Of a stretch of DNA of 64,000 nt, positions 28,846-38,019 are shown in pieces; the stretch's first letter is position 1; every line of letters begins with the position of its first letter. The stretch covers positions 62,001-126,000 of the forward strand of contig NZ_LR215979.1 in assembly GCF_900683735.1 (NCBI RefSeq), given 5' to 3'. Position numbers and translations under genes: made by a program. This DNA is from Fusobacterium ulcerans ATCC 49185 (GTDB lineage: Bacteria > Fusobacteriota > Fusobacteriia > Fusobacteriales > Fusobacteriaceae). The notes beneath the pieces were generated by a model that saw only the letters and a list, made by a program, of their open reading frames with translations, was not told where the DNA came from and made no database searches.

Positions 28846-29748
28846 TTATTTCATTCCTTTTGCAGTATTTGCTTCAAGTACTTTTTTGATAGCTTCTATC
28901 CCAGCTTCTGGAACTTGGCAGAAAGGTTTTCTGCATTTTCCAACAGGATATCCAAGAAGAGATACAGCAGTTTTTACAATTGTATTTGGGTTTCCAAATT
29001 TAAAGCAATCTCTGAAAGAACGGATACTGTCTTGAATTTCTCTAGCTTTTTCTAAATTTCCAGCTACAAAAGTATCATAGATAGAAGCCATTGTAGAAGG
29101 GAAAACGTTGGCACAACCAGCTATTCCTCCTCTTCCTCCAGCTAAAAGACACCATAAGATAAGAGAGTCATTTCCTGATAGTACAGCAAAGTCTTTTCTG
29201 TATCTTGTTTTTTCTATATATTGAAGCATATTATCAAAGTTTCCACTGCTGTCTTTTACTCCAACTATATTAGGAATTTTACTTAATTTTTCAACTGTAG
29301 CAGGAGCTAAGGCATTTCCAGTTCTTGCTGGTATATTGTATAGAACTATTGGAAGATCTACAGCCTCAGCCACTTCTTTATAGTGTTCATAAAGTTCATC
29401 TTGAGATGCAGCAGCAAATGATGGTGTGATGATAGAAAGGACATCTATTCCTATCTCTTTAGCTTTTAGAGATAATTCTATTGTTTCTTTTGTACTTACA
29501 CAACCAGTTCCACCATAAACTGGAACTCTTCCTTTTGCCTCATCTACTACTATTTTTAAAACCTGCTCTTTTTCTTCACGACTTAATATGTAAGCTTCTC
29601 CATTTGTTCCAAGAGGAAATAATGCATGTATTCCTGATTCAATTTGGTGATTTACCTGATTTCTTAATTCTTTTTCATTTATTGTTTCGTCAGCATTCAT
29701 AGGAGTTAATAGAGGTACTATAACTCCTTTTATTTCTACATTTTTCAT
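28846..29748 (-). CDS. DapA-superfamily aldolase (not true DHDPS)
   Basis: A 300-aa TIM-barrel Schiff-base aldolase. YNIPARTG (near residue 138) gives the catalytic Tyr and VGVKDSSGN (near residue 165) the lysine. The motif PLGTNGEAY replaces the GTTGE usual in dihydrodipicolinate synthase, which fits catabolic family members that split or form pyruvate adducts (2-keto-3-deoxy acids, N-acetylneuraminate and others). Set in a sugar-acid operon, it is probably a catabolic aldolase with pyruvate as one product. Confidence 0.85.
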   Translation of the reverse strand: MKNVEIKGVIVPLLTPMNADETINEKELRNQVNHQIESGIHALFPLGTNGEAYILSREEKEQVLKIVVDEAKGRVPVYGGTGCVSTKETIELSLKAKEIGIDVLSIITPSFAAASQDELYEHYKEVAEAVDLPIVLYNIPARTGNALAPATVEKLSKIPNIVGVKDSSGNFDNMLQYIEKTRYRKDFAVLSGNDSLILWCLLAGGRGGIAGCANVFPSTMASIYDTFVAGNLEKAREIQDSIRSFRDCFKFGNPNTIVKTAVSLLGYPVGKCRKPFCQVPEAGIEAIKKVLEANTAKGMK

Positions 29749-29766
29749 TTATATTTTCCCCCTTGA

Positions 29767-31293
29767 TCAAATAGTGATTTCTTTTTCAAATTCTTTAGAT
29801 TCTTCTGGATAGTCCAATCTCATGTGAGTTCCTCTGCTCTCTTTACGTTCAGAAGCAGCTTTCAGCATGAAGTAAATAGACTCTGCTATTTGCAAAGTTT
29901 CTGTATCTTTGGCTATTTCATCTTTTTCCAAGATATCAGCAATGATTTTCTTTGCATCTTCTAGTAATTTTCCATCTCTGTATATTCCCAAAGCTTTAAC
30001 AGCTATTTCTTTTATTTGAGGAACATATTTATTGTATATTTCTTTGTCTGTGTTATATTCAATAGGGAATTCTTTCTTTTCTTCAGCTTTATTTGCAGCA
30101 GCTTCAGCAACTGCCTGTCCGCAAAGCAATCCTGAAAGAACTGCCTGACTGGCTGCATTTCCAGCACAACGGCAGGCTCCATGGATTCCGCCGCAAGCCT
30201 CACCAATAGCATATAGTCCCTTAACTGTAGATTCATAATTGCCGTCCACTTTGATTCCACCAGAGAAGCTGTGAGCCATAGGACTTACCTCTAGTAATTG
30301 CTCATTAAGATCTACTCCATTTTCCATCAAACGATCAAAGAACCATGGATAAGCTTTCAATACTTCTCTGTCTATATGTCTTAAATCAACATAAACTCCT
30401 CCATGCTCAGTTCCATTTCCTAGATTAACTTCTTTCCATATTTGTTTGTTCAGCAATGTCTTAGGTGAGCCAGCTTCTCCCTGTGGTCTTACTTTAAGAA
30501 GGAATCTTTCACCTTTGGAATTCAGCAGATGAGCTCCCTCTCCAAGCATAGCAGTAGGACAAGGTTCTCCAACTGCTCCAGGAGGATATGCTACAACCAT
30601 AGGTTCATATTCTAAAAATTCTACATCTATTAAATCTGCTCCAGCTTCTTTAGCTATTGACAGAGTATTTCCTTTGATATCCATTGGATAAGTAGAAGAG
30701 CCAAACAGATTTCCTACTCCACCCCATGCAGCTATGACAATTTCAGAATAAACATTTTCTAAATTTCCATTTTTATCTTTAACTGTGATTCCATAGACTT
30801 TATTTTTCTCACTTAGAACTTTTACACATTCATATCCTTCATAGAATTTAACTCCTTTTTCTTTTAAAGAAGCTATTAATTTATCAACAATTTCCACTCC
30901 GATTAACTCTTTAGTAGAGCACAATGATCTTGGAAAAGTATGTCCAGATACGTGTCTGAGCTTTGTAGTTCCATCAGGATTTTTAGCAAATTTGATTCCC
31001 CATCTAGTAAGAAGATCATATCCATTCATTGTATTTTCAGCCATTTCATTTACAAGCTTTCTATTGGCTATCCTATAACCTGCATTGAACATATCCTCTG
31101 CATATTTTTCTATGGTATCTCCATAAGGATTGTCAGGTAAAACAAAATTTATTGCAGCTATAACTGGACTTCCGCCATAACCTTTAGTATAAATTGCAAT
31201 ATCCCTTATACCAAGTTCATACATTCTTGCTGCTGATGCCAGAGCTGCTAATCCCATTCCAGCAATAACGACTTTGTGGTGTGTATAATCCAT
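29767..31293 (-). CDS. FAD-dependent oxidoreductase, fumarate-reductase flavoprotein-like
   Basis: A 508-aa flavoprotein of the SdhA/FrdA/NadB superfamily. The FAD-binding GMGLAALASAARMYELG starts the protein. HTFPRSLCSTKE near residue 120 and SGGIKVDGNYESTVKGLYAIGEACGGIHGACR near residue 350 match the flavin and substrate regions. There is no Tat or Sec signal and no flavin-transfer domain, so it is cytoplasmic. No iron-sulfur or membrane subunit is adjacent. In this operon it may oxidise or reduce a carboxylate intermediate; the reaction is unknown. Confidence 0.82.
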   Translation of the reverse strand: MDYTHHKVVIAGMGLAALASAARMYELGIRDIAIYTKGYGGSPVIAAINFVLPDNPYGDTIEKYAEDMFNAGYRIANRKLVNEMAENTMNGYDLLTRWGIKFAKNPDGTTKLRHVSGHTFPRSLCSTKELIGVEIVDKLIASLKEKGVKFYEGYECVKVLSEKNKVYGITVKDKNGNLENVYSEIVIAAWGGVGNLFGSSTYPMDIKGNTLSIAKEAGADLIDVEFLEYEPMVVAYPPGAVGEPCPTAMLGEGAHLLNSKGERFLLKVRPQGEAGSPKTLLNKQIWKEVNLGNGTEHGGVYVDLRHIDREVLKAYPWFFDRLMENGVDLNEQLLEVSPMAHSFSGGIKVDGNYESTVKGLYAIGEACGGIHGACRCAGNAASQAVLSGLLCGQAVAEAAANKAEEKKEFPIEYNTDKEIYNKYVPQIKEIAVKALGIYRDGKLLEDAKKIIADILEKDEIAKDTETLQIAESIYFMLKAASERKESRGTHMRLDYPEESKEFEKEITI

Positions 31294-31312
31294 ATTTATA
31301 TCCCCTTTTTTA

Positions 31313-31756
31313 TTATTTTGGTAATTTTAAAACAAGTTTTTTATATCTTGTTGAGAATTCTGTATGTCTTACTGCTTTATGTCCATCATGTGGAAAGCAT
31401 ATATAGAACATTCCAGGAGTTATTTTAATTCTGTTTTCAAGACTGCCGTTCTTATAATAAGTAGCATCTTTTGTTTCATTATATGGTTCTGGATCAAATA
31501 ATTCTTTATGCTCAGCCCAAGCAAGAACTTCAGACCCTTCTAAGAGGATCTGAATATCTATATACTTGTCATGAGTTTCAAAATTTCCTTCTGTAATTCC
31601 TTTAGTAACTCCCTCTTGAACCATGAAGAATCCCCAGTCATATTCATATCTTCCAGTTTCAAAAGTTTTAAATTCATCTAATGTTTTAACTGCTGCTGAA
31701 AGATTTTTTACTATTTTTTCATAAAATGATATATTTTCTATTTTATCTATTATCAT
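31313..31756 (-). CDS. YhcH/YjgK/YiaL family cupin protein
   Basis: A 147-aa cupin-like protein. The pattern EVLAWAEHKELFDPEPYNETKDATYY and FYICFPHDGHKAVR fits the family (once called beta-galactosidase beta subunit EbgC). Members sit in sialic-acid and 2,3-diketogulonate operons and are thought to handle sugar or sugar-acid anomers. That supports an acid-sugar substrate for the operon. Spaced 11 bp after the permease gene. Confidence 0.85.
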   Translation of the reverse strand: MIIDKIENISFYEKIVKNLSAAVKTLDEFKTFETGRYEYDWGFFMVQEGVTKGITEGNFETHDKYIDIQILLEGSEVLAWAEHKELFDPEPYNETKDATYYKNGSLENRIKITPGMFYICFPHDGHKAVRHTEFSTRYKKLVLKLPK

Positions 31757-31767
31757 TTAACTGCTCC

Positions 31768-33657
31768 TTATGCTTCTACTGGAACTTTTTTCTTTTTAAG
31801 AAGACCAGCAGCAATTATATACACTCCAATAACCAATCCAATTATATCTGTTATAGTTTCTGGAGCAATCATACAAAGCGCACCAATAAAGAGGATAGCC
31901 CTGTTGAATTTATTGAGTGGTGCTACCATATATCCTGAAATTGCTCCTGCAAGAAGATATGTTCCAAAGAACAGAATAACTGTAGCTTTAGCAATTTCTC
32001 CTGGAGTTCCCATTAACAGAAGTTCTGGATTGTAAACAAATACAAATGGCACTAAGAAAGCAACCAGTGCATACATAAAGCCTGTGAATCCTGTTTTCAA
32101 GGAATCAGCACCAGCTATTCCTGCTGCAGTATAAGAAGCAAGACATACTGGAGGAGTAATTTGAGCCATTATTCCAAAGTAGAATACAAACATATTTGCA
32201 GATAATGGATTTACATTAAGTTTTATCAATACGGGTACAAAAAGTATATTTGATACAAGGTAAGCAGCAACTGTAGGAAGAGCCATACCAAGAAGCATAC
32301 ATCCAAACATCGCTATTATAAGAGCTACACTTAAATGAGAAGTACCTATTTTAGCAATTATATTAGAGAATCTTGTAGCAAGTCCTGACTGAATAACAAC
32401 ACCAATGATTATTCCACAGGCAGCAGTAGGTATAGCGATGTTAGAAGCTTGCTTAACCCCATCTACAGCTGTGTCTGCTGTTGTTCTAAGAGATTGATAA
32501 TATTTTCCACCTTTGTAGAATTTACTGAATAAGTTGCAAAGGAGAACTGCAAATATACCAACCATTCCACTTCTCATCAATGATTTTCCTGAAATGATAT
32601 ATATAACAAGAACGATTGCAGGAATTATCATATAAACTCTTTCAAGAAGAGGATCTTTTATTTCAATAGTTACAGCTTCTTTGTCAGATACTATAGCTTC
32701 TTTTTTAGCCATGAATGTAACAAGGAAGAATACTGAACCATAATATGCAAGAGCTGGAATAATTGCTGCAAAGGCTACTGTCTTATATGGAACTCCAAGC
32801 ATTTCTGCCATGATGAAAGCTCCCACTCCCATGATTGGAGGCATAATCTGTCCACCTGTAGAAGCAACAGCTTCAATAGCACCAGCCTGATGAGGTTCAT
32901 ATCCTACTTTTTTCATCATAGGAATAGTCATTACCCCAGTAGTTGATACATTGGCAACAGCACTTCCAGATATCATTCCCATAAGACCAGAAGAGATGAT
33001 GGCAGCTTTTGCTGGTCCTCCAGCACTTTTATTAGAGAATTTCATACCAAAGTCTATAAGCAGCTGACCTCCGCCACATTGAGAGAAGAATGCTCCAAAT
33101 AGAATAAAATAGAATAAACTTGTTGCAGAAGTATATAGAGGTGTTCCAAATATTCCCCCTGAACCAAGCATCATTGTTTCAGTAAAGCTTCTCATATTTG
33201 TACCTTTAAAGTACAATATTCCTGGGCAGTACATTCCAAGCCAGTCATATATTATAAACAGAAGTATAAATATGAAAAGTATTTTTCCAAGAGTTCTACG
33301 AACAGCTTCAAGCAGAACCAGTATACAGATAACAGTTGCCATTTTATCCATAGCAGTAACAATATCTACGTATTGCACTCTGATGCTAAGACGAGGAAAT
33401 TCAACTATTGTATAATAAAGCAGAAAAATGATACCTGCGAAAAATGGGATATCCAATAATTTCATCCATTTTTTTCCTGAATTTTTGTCTGCAGGATTTA
33501 CTATAAAAATAACCAAAAGAGCCAAAATCAAGTGCATTGGATTTTGAAGCATAGGATCCAATGGCTTTATTAAAGCTAAATATAATTGGAATCCAATGAA
33601 AATGACAACAATTGTATTTAGAATATAATTTCGTATACTACTAGAACTTTTTTCCAT
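31768..33657 (-). CDS. TRAP transporter fused 4TM/12TM permease (DctQM type)
   Basis: A 629-aa inner-membrane protein with about 16-18 hydrophobic segments. Residues about 1-150 correspond to the small DctQ-like subunit. The rest is the large DctM-like subunit (GTPLYTSATSLFYFILFGAFF, GSAVANVSTTGVMTIPMMKK, STGGQIMPPIMGVGAFIMAEM, GMALPTVAAYLV). Fusion is typical of TAXI-type TRAP systems, which use ion gradients. Its partner is the TAXI binding protein 155 bp upstream. AAAGGAG precedes the ATG. Confidence 0.93.
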   Translation of the reverse strand: MEKSSSSIRNYILNTIVVIFIGFQLYLALIKPLDPMLQNPMHLILALLVIFIVNPADKNSGKKWMKLLDIPFFAGIIFLLYYTIVEFPRLSIRVQYVDIVTAMDKMATVICILVLLEAVRRTLGKILFIFILLFIIYDWLGMYCPGILYFKGTNMRSFTETMMLGSGGIFGTPLYTSATSLFYFILFGAFFSQCGGGQLLIDFGMKFSNKSAGGPAKAAIISSGLMGMISGSAVANVSTTGVMTIPMMKKVGYEPHQAGAIEAVASTGGQIMPPIMGVGAFIMAEMLGVPYKTVAFAAIIPALAYYGSVFFLVTFMAKKEAIVSDKEAVTIEIKDPLLERVYMIIPAIVLVIYIISGKSLMRSGMVGIFAVLLCNLFSKFYKGGKYYQSLRTTADTAVDGVKQASNIAIPTAACGIIIGVVIQSGLATRFSNIIAKIGTSHLSVALIIAMFGCMLLGMALPTVAAYLVSNILFVPVLIKLNVNPLSANMFVFYFGIMAQITPPVCLASYTAAGIAGADSLKTGFTGFMYALVAFLVPFVFVYNPELLLMGTPGEIAKATVILFFGTYLLAGAISGYMVAPLNKFNRAILFIGALCMIAPETITDIIGLVIGVYIIAAGLLKKKKVPVEA

Positions 33658-33679
33658 TTTATCTCCTTTTTATGTAATA

Positions 33680-33779
33680 GGGTGACTCATAAGTAGAAAT
33701 ATTTCTTATCAATAATTATAGAAGTTAAAGCTGCTAACTGCTTAATTACTGGAAATTTAATCTAGCTTTTTTGTCACCC
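33680..33779. repeat. GGGTGAC-bounded inverted-repeat unit between TRAP genes
   Basis: GGGTGACTCATAAGTAGA at the left end and, inverted, GGGTGACAAAAAAGCTAGA at the right end bracket about 100 bp. It fills most of the gap between binding protein and permease. No T-run follows on the minus strand, so it is not a simple terminator. Possible mRNA processing hairpin (keeping binding protein in excess) or a small insertion. Confidence 0.5.
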
Positions 33780-33812
33780 ACTTAGTATTAACAAATTAAG
33801 TTAAAGTTAATT

Positions 33813-34838
33813 TTATTTTAAGTATCCTTTTTCTTTGTAATATCTTTCTGCACCTGGATGCAATTTAACTCCAGTTTGAGCAGGAGTTCCTGCTGTTGCA
33901 GGATTGAAGTAAGATAAAGCTGCAAGCTGAGAAGCAAGTTCATCTTTTCCTTCACAAAGAGATTTAGCTAAACTGTAAGCTGTATCATCATCCATATTTT
34001 TATGAACAAGGATAACTTGTTGAGAACCAACAGATTTAATAACATTTGTCTGTCCATTCCATGTATTGGCATCGATATCAATGTAGTCAAATCCTGCATG
34101 TGCAAGTTTGTCCAGAGTATCTTGACTTAATTGAGGGAAATACATAGCTTTAGTCATACAAAGCTCAGTAGTATTCGCCTGACCAGCTGCAACGTGGTCA
34201 ATAGTCATATCTGCTTTACCATCTTGAAGATAAATCTTTATAGCATCTCCACCTAGTAAATCAACACTTCCACCCCAAGATCTGATATCATCAAATGTAA
34301 CACCGAAAGTTTCAAAAAGTTTAACCCCAGCTAGATTTCCAAGAGTACCTATTTTTTTGATAGCTATTCTTACTGGATATTTTTTCTCTACTAATTCTTC
34401 TACTGTTGTGATTCCAGTTTTATCAACAAACTCTTTTGTAAATAAAACGTTTAGGAAGTCGTGTCCTAATCCACCAGCAATAGCTGTTGTAGATTTTGTA
34501 GGTTCTTTTCCTAATATTCCAGATTCTTCAGACCATTTTGCAGGTCCTGCATTACTCATTATAATGTCGCACTGCTCATTTTCTAAAACTATTGGAGCTC
34601 CAACTCCACCAGGAGATTCAGTAGTAAGGTCAATATTTGAACCTTCAGGAAGCCCTTTTAAGAAGATATTAGATATAGCAGATGCATATTGATATGCTCC
34701 TGTTCCTACTTCTTGAGTTGCAAATGTTAAGTGGACTTTTTTTCCAGCTGCTGTTGCTGCTGCTGTATCTTCAGATTTTTTCTCACCACAAGCTACAAAT
34801 GTTCCGCATAAACATAACATTAATAACAATTTTTTCAT
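33813..34838 (-). CDS. TAXI-family TRAP transporter substrate-binding lipoprotein
   Basis: A 341-aa precursor. The signal peptide ends in a lipobox (FVACGEKK), so it is a surface- or periplasm-side lipoprotein. The mature part has TAXI features: TFATQEVGTGAYQYASAISNIF, GGVGAPIVLENEQCDIIMSNAGPA and VDLLGGDAIKIYLQDGKADMTIDH. Known ligands of TAXI proteins include glutamate and other small carboxylates. In this operon the likely ligand is an acid sugar. GGGGTAAATC precedes the ATG. Confidence 0.92.
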   Translation of the reverse strand: MKKLLLMLCLCGTFVACGEKKSEDTAAATAAGKKVHLTFATQEVGTGAYQYASAISNIFLKGLPEGSNIDLTTESPGGVGAPIVLENEQCDIIMSNAGPAKWSEESGILGKEPTKSTTAIAGGLGHDFLNVLFTKEFVDKTGITTVEELVEKKYPVRIAIKKIGTLGNLAGVKLFETFGVTFDDIRSWGGSVDLLGGDAIKIYLQDGKADMTIDHVAAGQANTTELCMTKAMYFPQLSQDTLDKLAHAGFDYIDIDANTWNGQTNVIKSVGSQQVILVHKNMDDDTAYSLAKSLCEGKDELASQLAALSYFNPATAGTPAQTGVKLHPGAERYYKEKGYLK

Positions 34839-34859
34839 GATTTACCCCCAATTTTATTT

Positions 34860-35906
34860 TTATTTTATGTTGTTTTCTGCTAACTTGATTCCATAATCTA
34901 TTGCATTTATAAGGCTTAATTCATTTGCTGTTCCAGTTCCTGATTGATCAAAGGCTGTTCCATGATCTACAGAGCTTCTTATTATAGGAAGACCTAAAGT
35001 TATATTTACGCCAGCAACTGCTTCCCACTTCTGCTCTTTTTGATTATATACAAATCCTATAACTTTTAAAGGAATATGTCCCTGATCATGATACATAGCT
35101 ACAACAATGTCATACCATCCTCCACGAGCTTTAGAAAAGATAGTGTCAGGAGGAATAGGACCAATTGCATTGATACCTTCCTGCTGAGCTTTATCTATTG
35201 CAGGAATGATTTCATCTACTTCTTCTGTACCGAAAAGACCATTTTCACCACAGTGAGGATTAAGTCCTGCCACTCCTATTTTAGGATTTTTTATTCCAAG
35301 CTTTTTACAAGCATCATCAGCTATTTTTATAACATCATATACTCTTTCTTTTTTACATCTGTCGCAAGCTTCTCTCAAAGACACATGTGTACTTACATGT
35401 ACAACTCTTAAATTTTCATGAGCAAGCATCATTGTATATTTCTTTGTTTTTGTGAATTCAGCATAGATTTCAGTATGTCCTGAGTAGTGATGTCCTGCAA
35501 GGTTTATAGATTCCTTATTAAGAGCATTTGTAACAGTAGCATCTATTTCATTATTTTGTGCTAGTTCTATTACTTTTTTTACATATTGGAAAGCTGCATT
35601 TCCAGCTGCTTTTGAAACCTTTCCAATTTCAAAGTCTTCAGGATTTACAATTCCCATATCATAGACATCTACAGTTCCATGTTGGAATAGAGCCTCTGAT
35701 ATATTTTTGATAGAATGGATTTTTAGATTAGTCAGCCCTGTATATTCAACAGCTTTTTTCATTACTGAAGCATCTCCTATGACAACAGGTCTGCATCTGT
35801 CATAGATATCTTTGTTGTTTAAAGCTTTAAGAGATATTTCAGGACCTATACTTGCTGGATCCCCCATAGTGATTCCTATTATAGGCAGTTTATTCAATTT
35901 TTTCAC
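34860..35906 (-). CDS. PdxA2-like 4-phospho-threonate/erythronate dehydrogenase
   Basis: A 348-aa NAD-dependent enzyme of the PdxA family. TMGDPASIGPEISLKAL begins it. Metal ligands lie in HHYSGHTEIYAEF, YHDQGHIPLK and SSVDHGTAFDQSG. True PdxA acts in pyridoxal phosphate synthesis, but PdxA2 next to a DUF1537 kinase (as here) oxidises and decarboxylates D-threonate or erythronate 4-phosphate to dihydroxyacetone phosphate. The context favours PdxA2, though motifs alone cannot separate the two. 5 bp after the alcohol dehydrogenase gene. Confidence 0.85.
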   Translation of the reverse strand: MKKLNKLPIIGITMGDPASIGPEISLKALNNKDIYDRCRPVVIGDASVMKKAVEYTGLTNLKIHSIKNISEALFQHGTVDVYDMGIVNPEDFEIGKVSKAAGNAAFQYVKKVIELAQNNEIDATVTNALNKESINLAGHHYSGHTEIYAEFTKTKKYTMMLAHENLRVVHVSTHVSLREACDRCKKERVYDVIKIADDACKKLGIKNPKIGVAGLNPHCGENGLFGTEEVDEIIPAIDKAQQEGINAIGPIPPDTIFSKARGGWYDIVVAMYHDQGHIPLKVIGFVYNQKEQKWEAVAGVNITLGLPIIRSSVDHGTAFDQSGTGTANELSLINAIDYGIKLAENNIK

Positions 35907-35910
35907 CTTC

Positions 35911-37068
35911 CTAATTTAAAACTTTTAAATAAATATTTTTAATATCATCTAAGCTTAGTTCTTTTAAATTATTTGAAAGCAGCCTAGTTACTTTACTTCC
36001 TGCATCAACTAAGAAATCAAGATCATTCATAGTCACTCCAAATTCTTTTAAACTGACAGGTATTTCTGTAACTTCAACAATATTTTTTATTTCATCTATA
36101 ATGTATTGAGCTTTTTCCTCAGGAGTATTTTTGCTCATATCTGGTCTTAAACGGTCACACATTCTTGAAAATTGCTCTAAGCAGGCATCTTTGTTGAATT
36201 CCATTACTGGACTCATCATTATTGCATTAGAGATTCCATGAGGGATATGATATTTTCCTCCTAGGGGATAAGAAAGTGCGTGGACAGCTGTAGTTCCTGA
36301 TGAAGTTATTGCTATTCCTCCATAAAAGGCTCCCATAAGCATATTAGTTTTTGCTTCCATATCATCTGGATTCAGATAGGCCTTCCTTATATTATTAAAT
36401 ATAAGTTCTCCTCCAGCCAGTGCATACAAGTCACTGAAAGGATTAGCTTTTTTAGAAGTAAGACATTCTACACAGTGAGCAAGAGCATCTACTCCAGTAG
36501 AAGCTATAAGCTTCTTAGGAAGCTTTTCTATCATTGCTGGATCCAGTATCACATAATCAGGAATAAGACCATTATTTACAATTCCTACTTTAAGCCCTTC
36601 TTCAGGAACAGCAACTATTGAGTTGCATGTTGCTTCTGAACCAGTTCCACAAGTTGTAGGAATCATTAATGATTTTATCTGTTTGCTTCCTTGTGATGGA
36701 TTTTTTAAAAGATCTTTTACTGTGTAAGAAGCATCTTTTAAGATTGAACATAATTTTGCAATGTCCATTACACTTCCTCCACCTACTGCTATGATAAAAT
36801 CGCTTTTATATTTGTCCAGTTCTTTCATAACCTTTTCTACATCATGGTAGCTTGGTTCAGTAGCTAGATCATCTATTATGTTGTAATTTACTTTTGTGTT
36901 TTCAATCTTTTCAATTATTGCAGAAAAGAAACTGCTTCCTCTAACACCTTTATCGGTAAATACTATAACATTAGAAACTTTTTCTTTATTTAAAATTGTT
37001 TCAATGTGCTCTATACTTCCAAATCCTCCATAGACATTAGAAGGGATATTCATATTGTATAATTTCAT
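35911..37068 (-). CDS. Iron-containing alcohol dehydrogenase
   Basis: A 385-aa group III (Fe-ADH) dehydrogenase. GGGSVMDIAKL near residue 97 binds NAD; GVDALAHCVE (near residue 193) and HALSYPLGGKYHIPHGISNA (near residue 258) carry the metal-binding Asp and His residues. It is the first gene of the operon. It could oxidise the acid-sugar alcohol or reduce an aldehyde product; which one is unknown. A GGGGG-type site (AAGGGGGAAAA) precedes the ATG. Confidence 0.9.
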   Translation of the reverse strand: MKLYNMNIPSNVYGGFGSIEHIETILNKEKVSNVIVFTDKGVRGSSFFSAIIEKIENTKVNYNIIDDLATEPSYHDVEKVMKELDKYKSDFIIAVGGGSVMDIAKLCSILKDASYTVKDLLKNPSQGSKQIKSLMIPTTCGTGSEATCNSIVAVPEEGLKVGIVNNGLIPDYVILDPAMIEKLPKKLIASTGVDALAHCVECLTSKKANPFSDLYALAGGELIFNNIRKAYLNPDDMEAKTNMLMGAFYGGIAITSSGTTAVHALSYPLGGKYHIPHGISNAIMMSPVMEFNKDACLEQFSRMCDRLRPDMSKNTPEEKAQYIIDEIKNIVEVTEIPVSLKEFGVTMNDLDFLVDAGSKVTRLLSNNLKELSLDDIKNIYLKVLN

Positions 37069-37110
37069 TTTTCCCCCTTGTAACTTTCAAAGAAAATACT
37101 TTTTGTTAAA

Positions 37111-37118
37111 TGTCGACA
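37111..37118. promoter_or_regulatory. Putative GntR operator at the operon promoter
   Basis: TGTCGACA is a perfect palindrome in AAATGTCGACAATC, about 18-25 bases downstream of the -10 of the minus-strand operon promoter. Binding there would block transcript start or elongation. The same AAATGTCGAC occurs upstream of the GntR gene itself. Confidence 0.6.
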
Positions 37119-37135
37119 ATCAACTTTCTACTTGA

Positions 37136-37164
37136 ATGATACCCCCAAATTTTTAATTTGTCAA
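37136..37164 (-). promoter_or_regulatory. Sigma70 promoter of the acid-sugar operon
   Basis: On the minus strand TTGACA (37159-37164), exactly 17 bases, then TATCAT (37136-37141). The leader to the alcohol dehydrogenase start is about 60 bases and contains TGTCGACA. Confidence 0.8.
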
Positions 37165-37267
37165 TAGAAAAATTTAAAAAAATATTCTGAAAAATTACAA
37201 AACGGTTTTTTATCAGTATGTTTGTATTTAAAAATGAATATAAAAAAACAAAAACTGAAAATATAAA

Positions 37268-37304
37268 AAGGACTAAACCTTGTAAAATACAAGACTTAGT
37301 CCTT
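37268..37304 (-). terminator. Terminator after the GntR gene
   Basis: On the minus strand AAGGACTAA and TTAGTCCTT pair with an inner CTTGTA/TACAAG stem, followed by TTTTATAT. It separates the regulator transcript from the operon promoter. Confidence 0.85.
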
Positions 37305-37317
37305 GATAGTATAACGA

Positions 37318-37998
37318 TTATATTTCATCACTTTTTAAAAGATAATTAATAAGAACTTCTCCAGAAGTCATTATATGATTTTTCATTTCTTTTTCTGCCT
37401 TTTCTTTATCCTTTTCTTTGATTAATTCTATGAGGTTGTCATGTACCCCATATTCAATAGAAAGGCTTGAGTTTATCAGCATATTATATTTTGACATTCT
37501 CATATAAAGCTGTGTCTGGAGAACAAAATTCTCTATTAATTTTTGAAGTTTTGTATGGTTTGATCTCTGGCAGATAAGATTGTGGAAAGCAACATCACAA
37601 TTAATGAAGTTTTCTACATCTTGTTTTTTCAAGCTTTCTGTCATAGTCTTAGAAAGAGATACCATAGTTTTTATATCTTCTGGTGTAAAATTATCTATAG
37701 CGAGGCTTACCGCCATTCCTTCTAAAAGAGCACGAAGAGAATAAGTTTCCTCTATACTTTTTTTATTCAGTGTGGCAACTGTTGCCCCTTTTTTAGGAAT
37801 ATATTCAACAATTCCCTGAGCTGCAAGTTCTCTTATAGCTTCCCTTATTGGAGCTCTGCTGATATTCATTTCAGTAGCAATAGTCTGCTCGATTATCTTT
37901 TCTCCTGATTTGAGTTCTCCTGTGGCAATAGCTGTAATAATGGAATTTATTACTTCAACATATAAATTTGTATTTGATATTGGTTTAAAAGTCCCCAT
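37318..37998 (-). CDS. GntR/FCD family transcriptional regulator
   Basis: A 226-aa regulator. N-terminal winged helix (residues about 10-75: GEKIIEQTIATEMNISRAPIREAIRELAAQGIVEYIPKKGA). The C-terminal FCD ligand domain has the metal-binding residues of the VanR/FadR subfamily (E and R in YSLRALLEGMAVSLA, N/H in NCDVAFHNLICQRSNH). It lies just upstream of the acid-sugar operon in the same direction, separated by a terminator. Such regulators usually repress until the substrate acid binds. GAGAGGA precedes the ATG. Confidence 0.9.
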   Translation of the reverse strand: MGTFKPISNTNLYVEVINSIITAIATGELKSGEKIIEQTIATEMNISRAPIREAIRELAAQGIVEYIPKKGATVATLNKKSIEETYSLRALLEGMAVSLAIDNFTPEDIKTMVSLSKTMTESLKKQDVENFINCDVAFHNLICQRSNHTKLQKLIENFVLQTQLYMRMSKYNMLINSSLSIEYGVHDNLIELIKEKDKEKAEKEMKNHIMTSGEVLINYLLKSDEI

Positions 37999-38019
37999 AT
38001 TCCTCTCCGTCCTTATATA

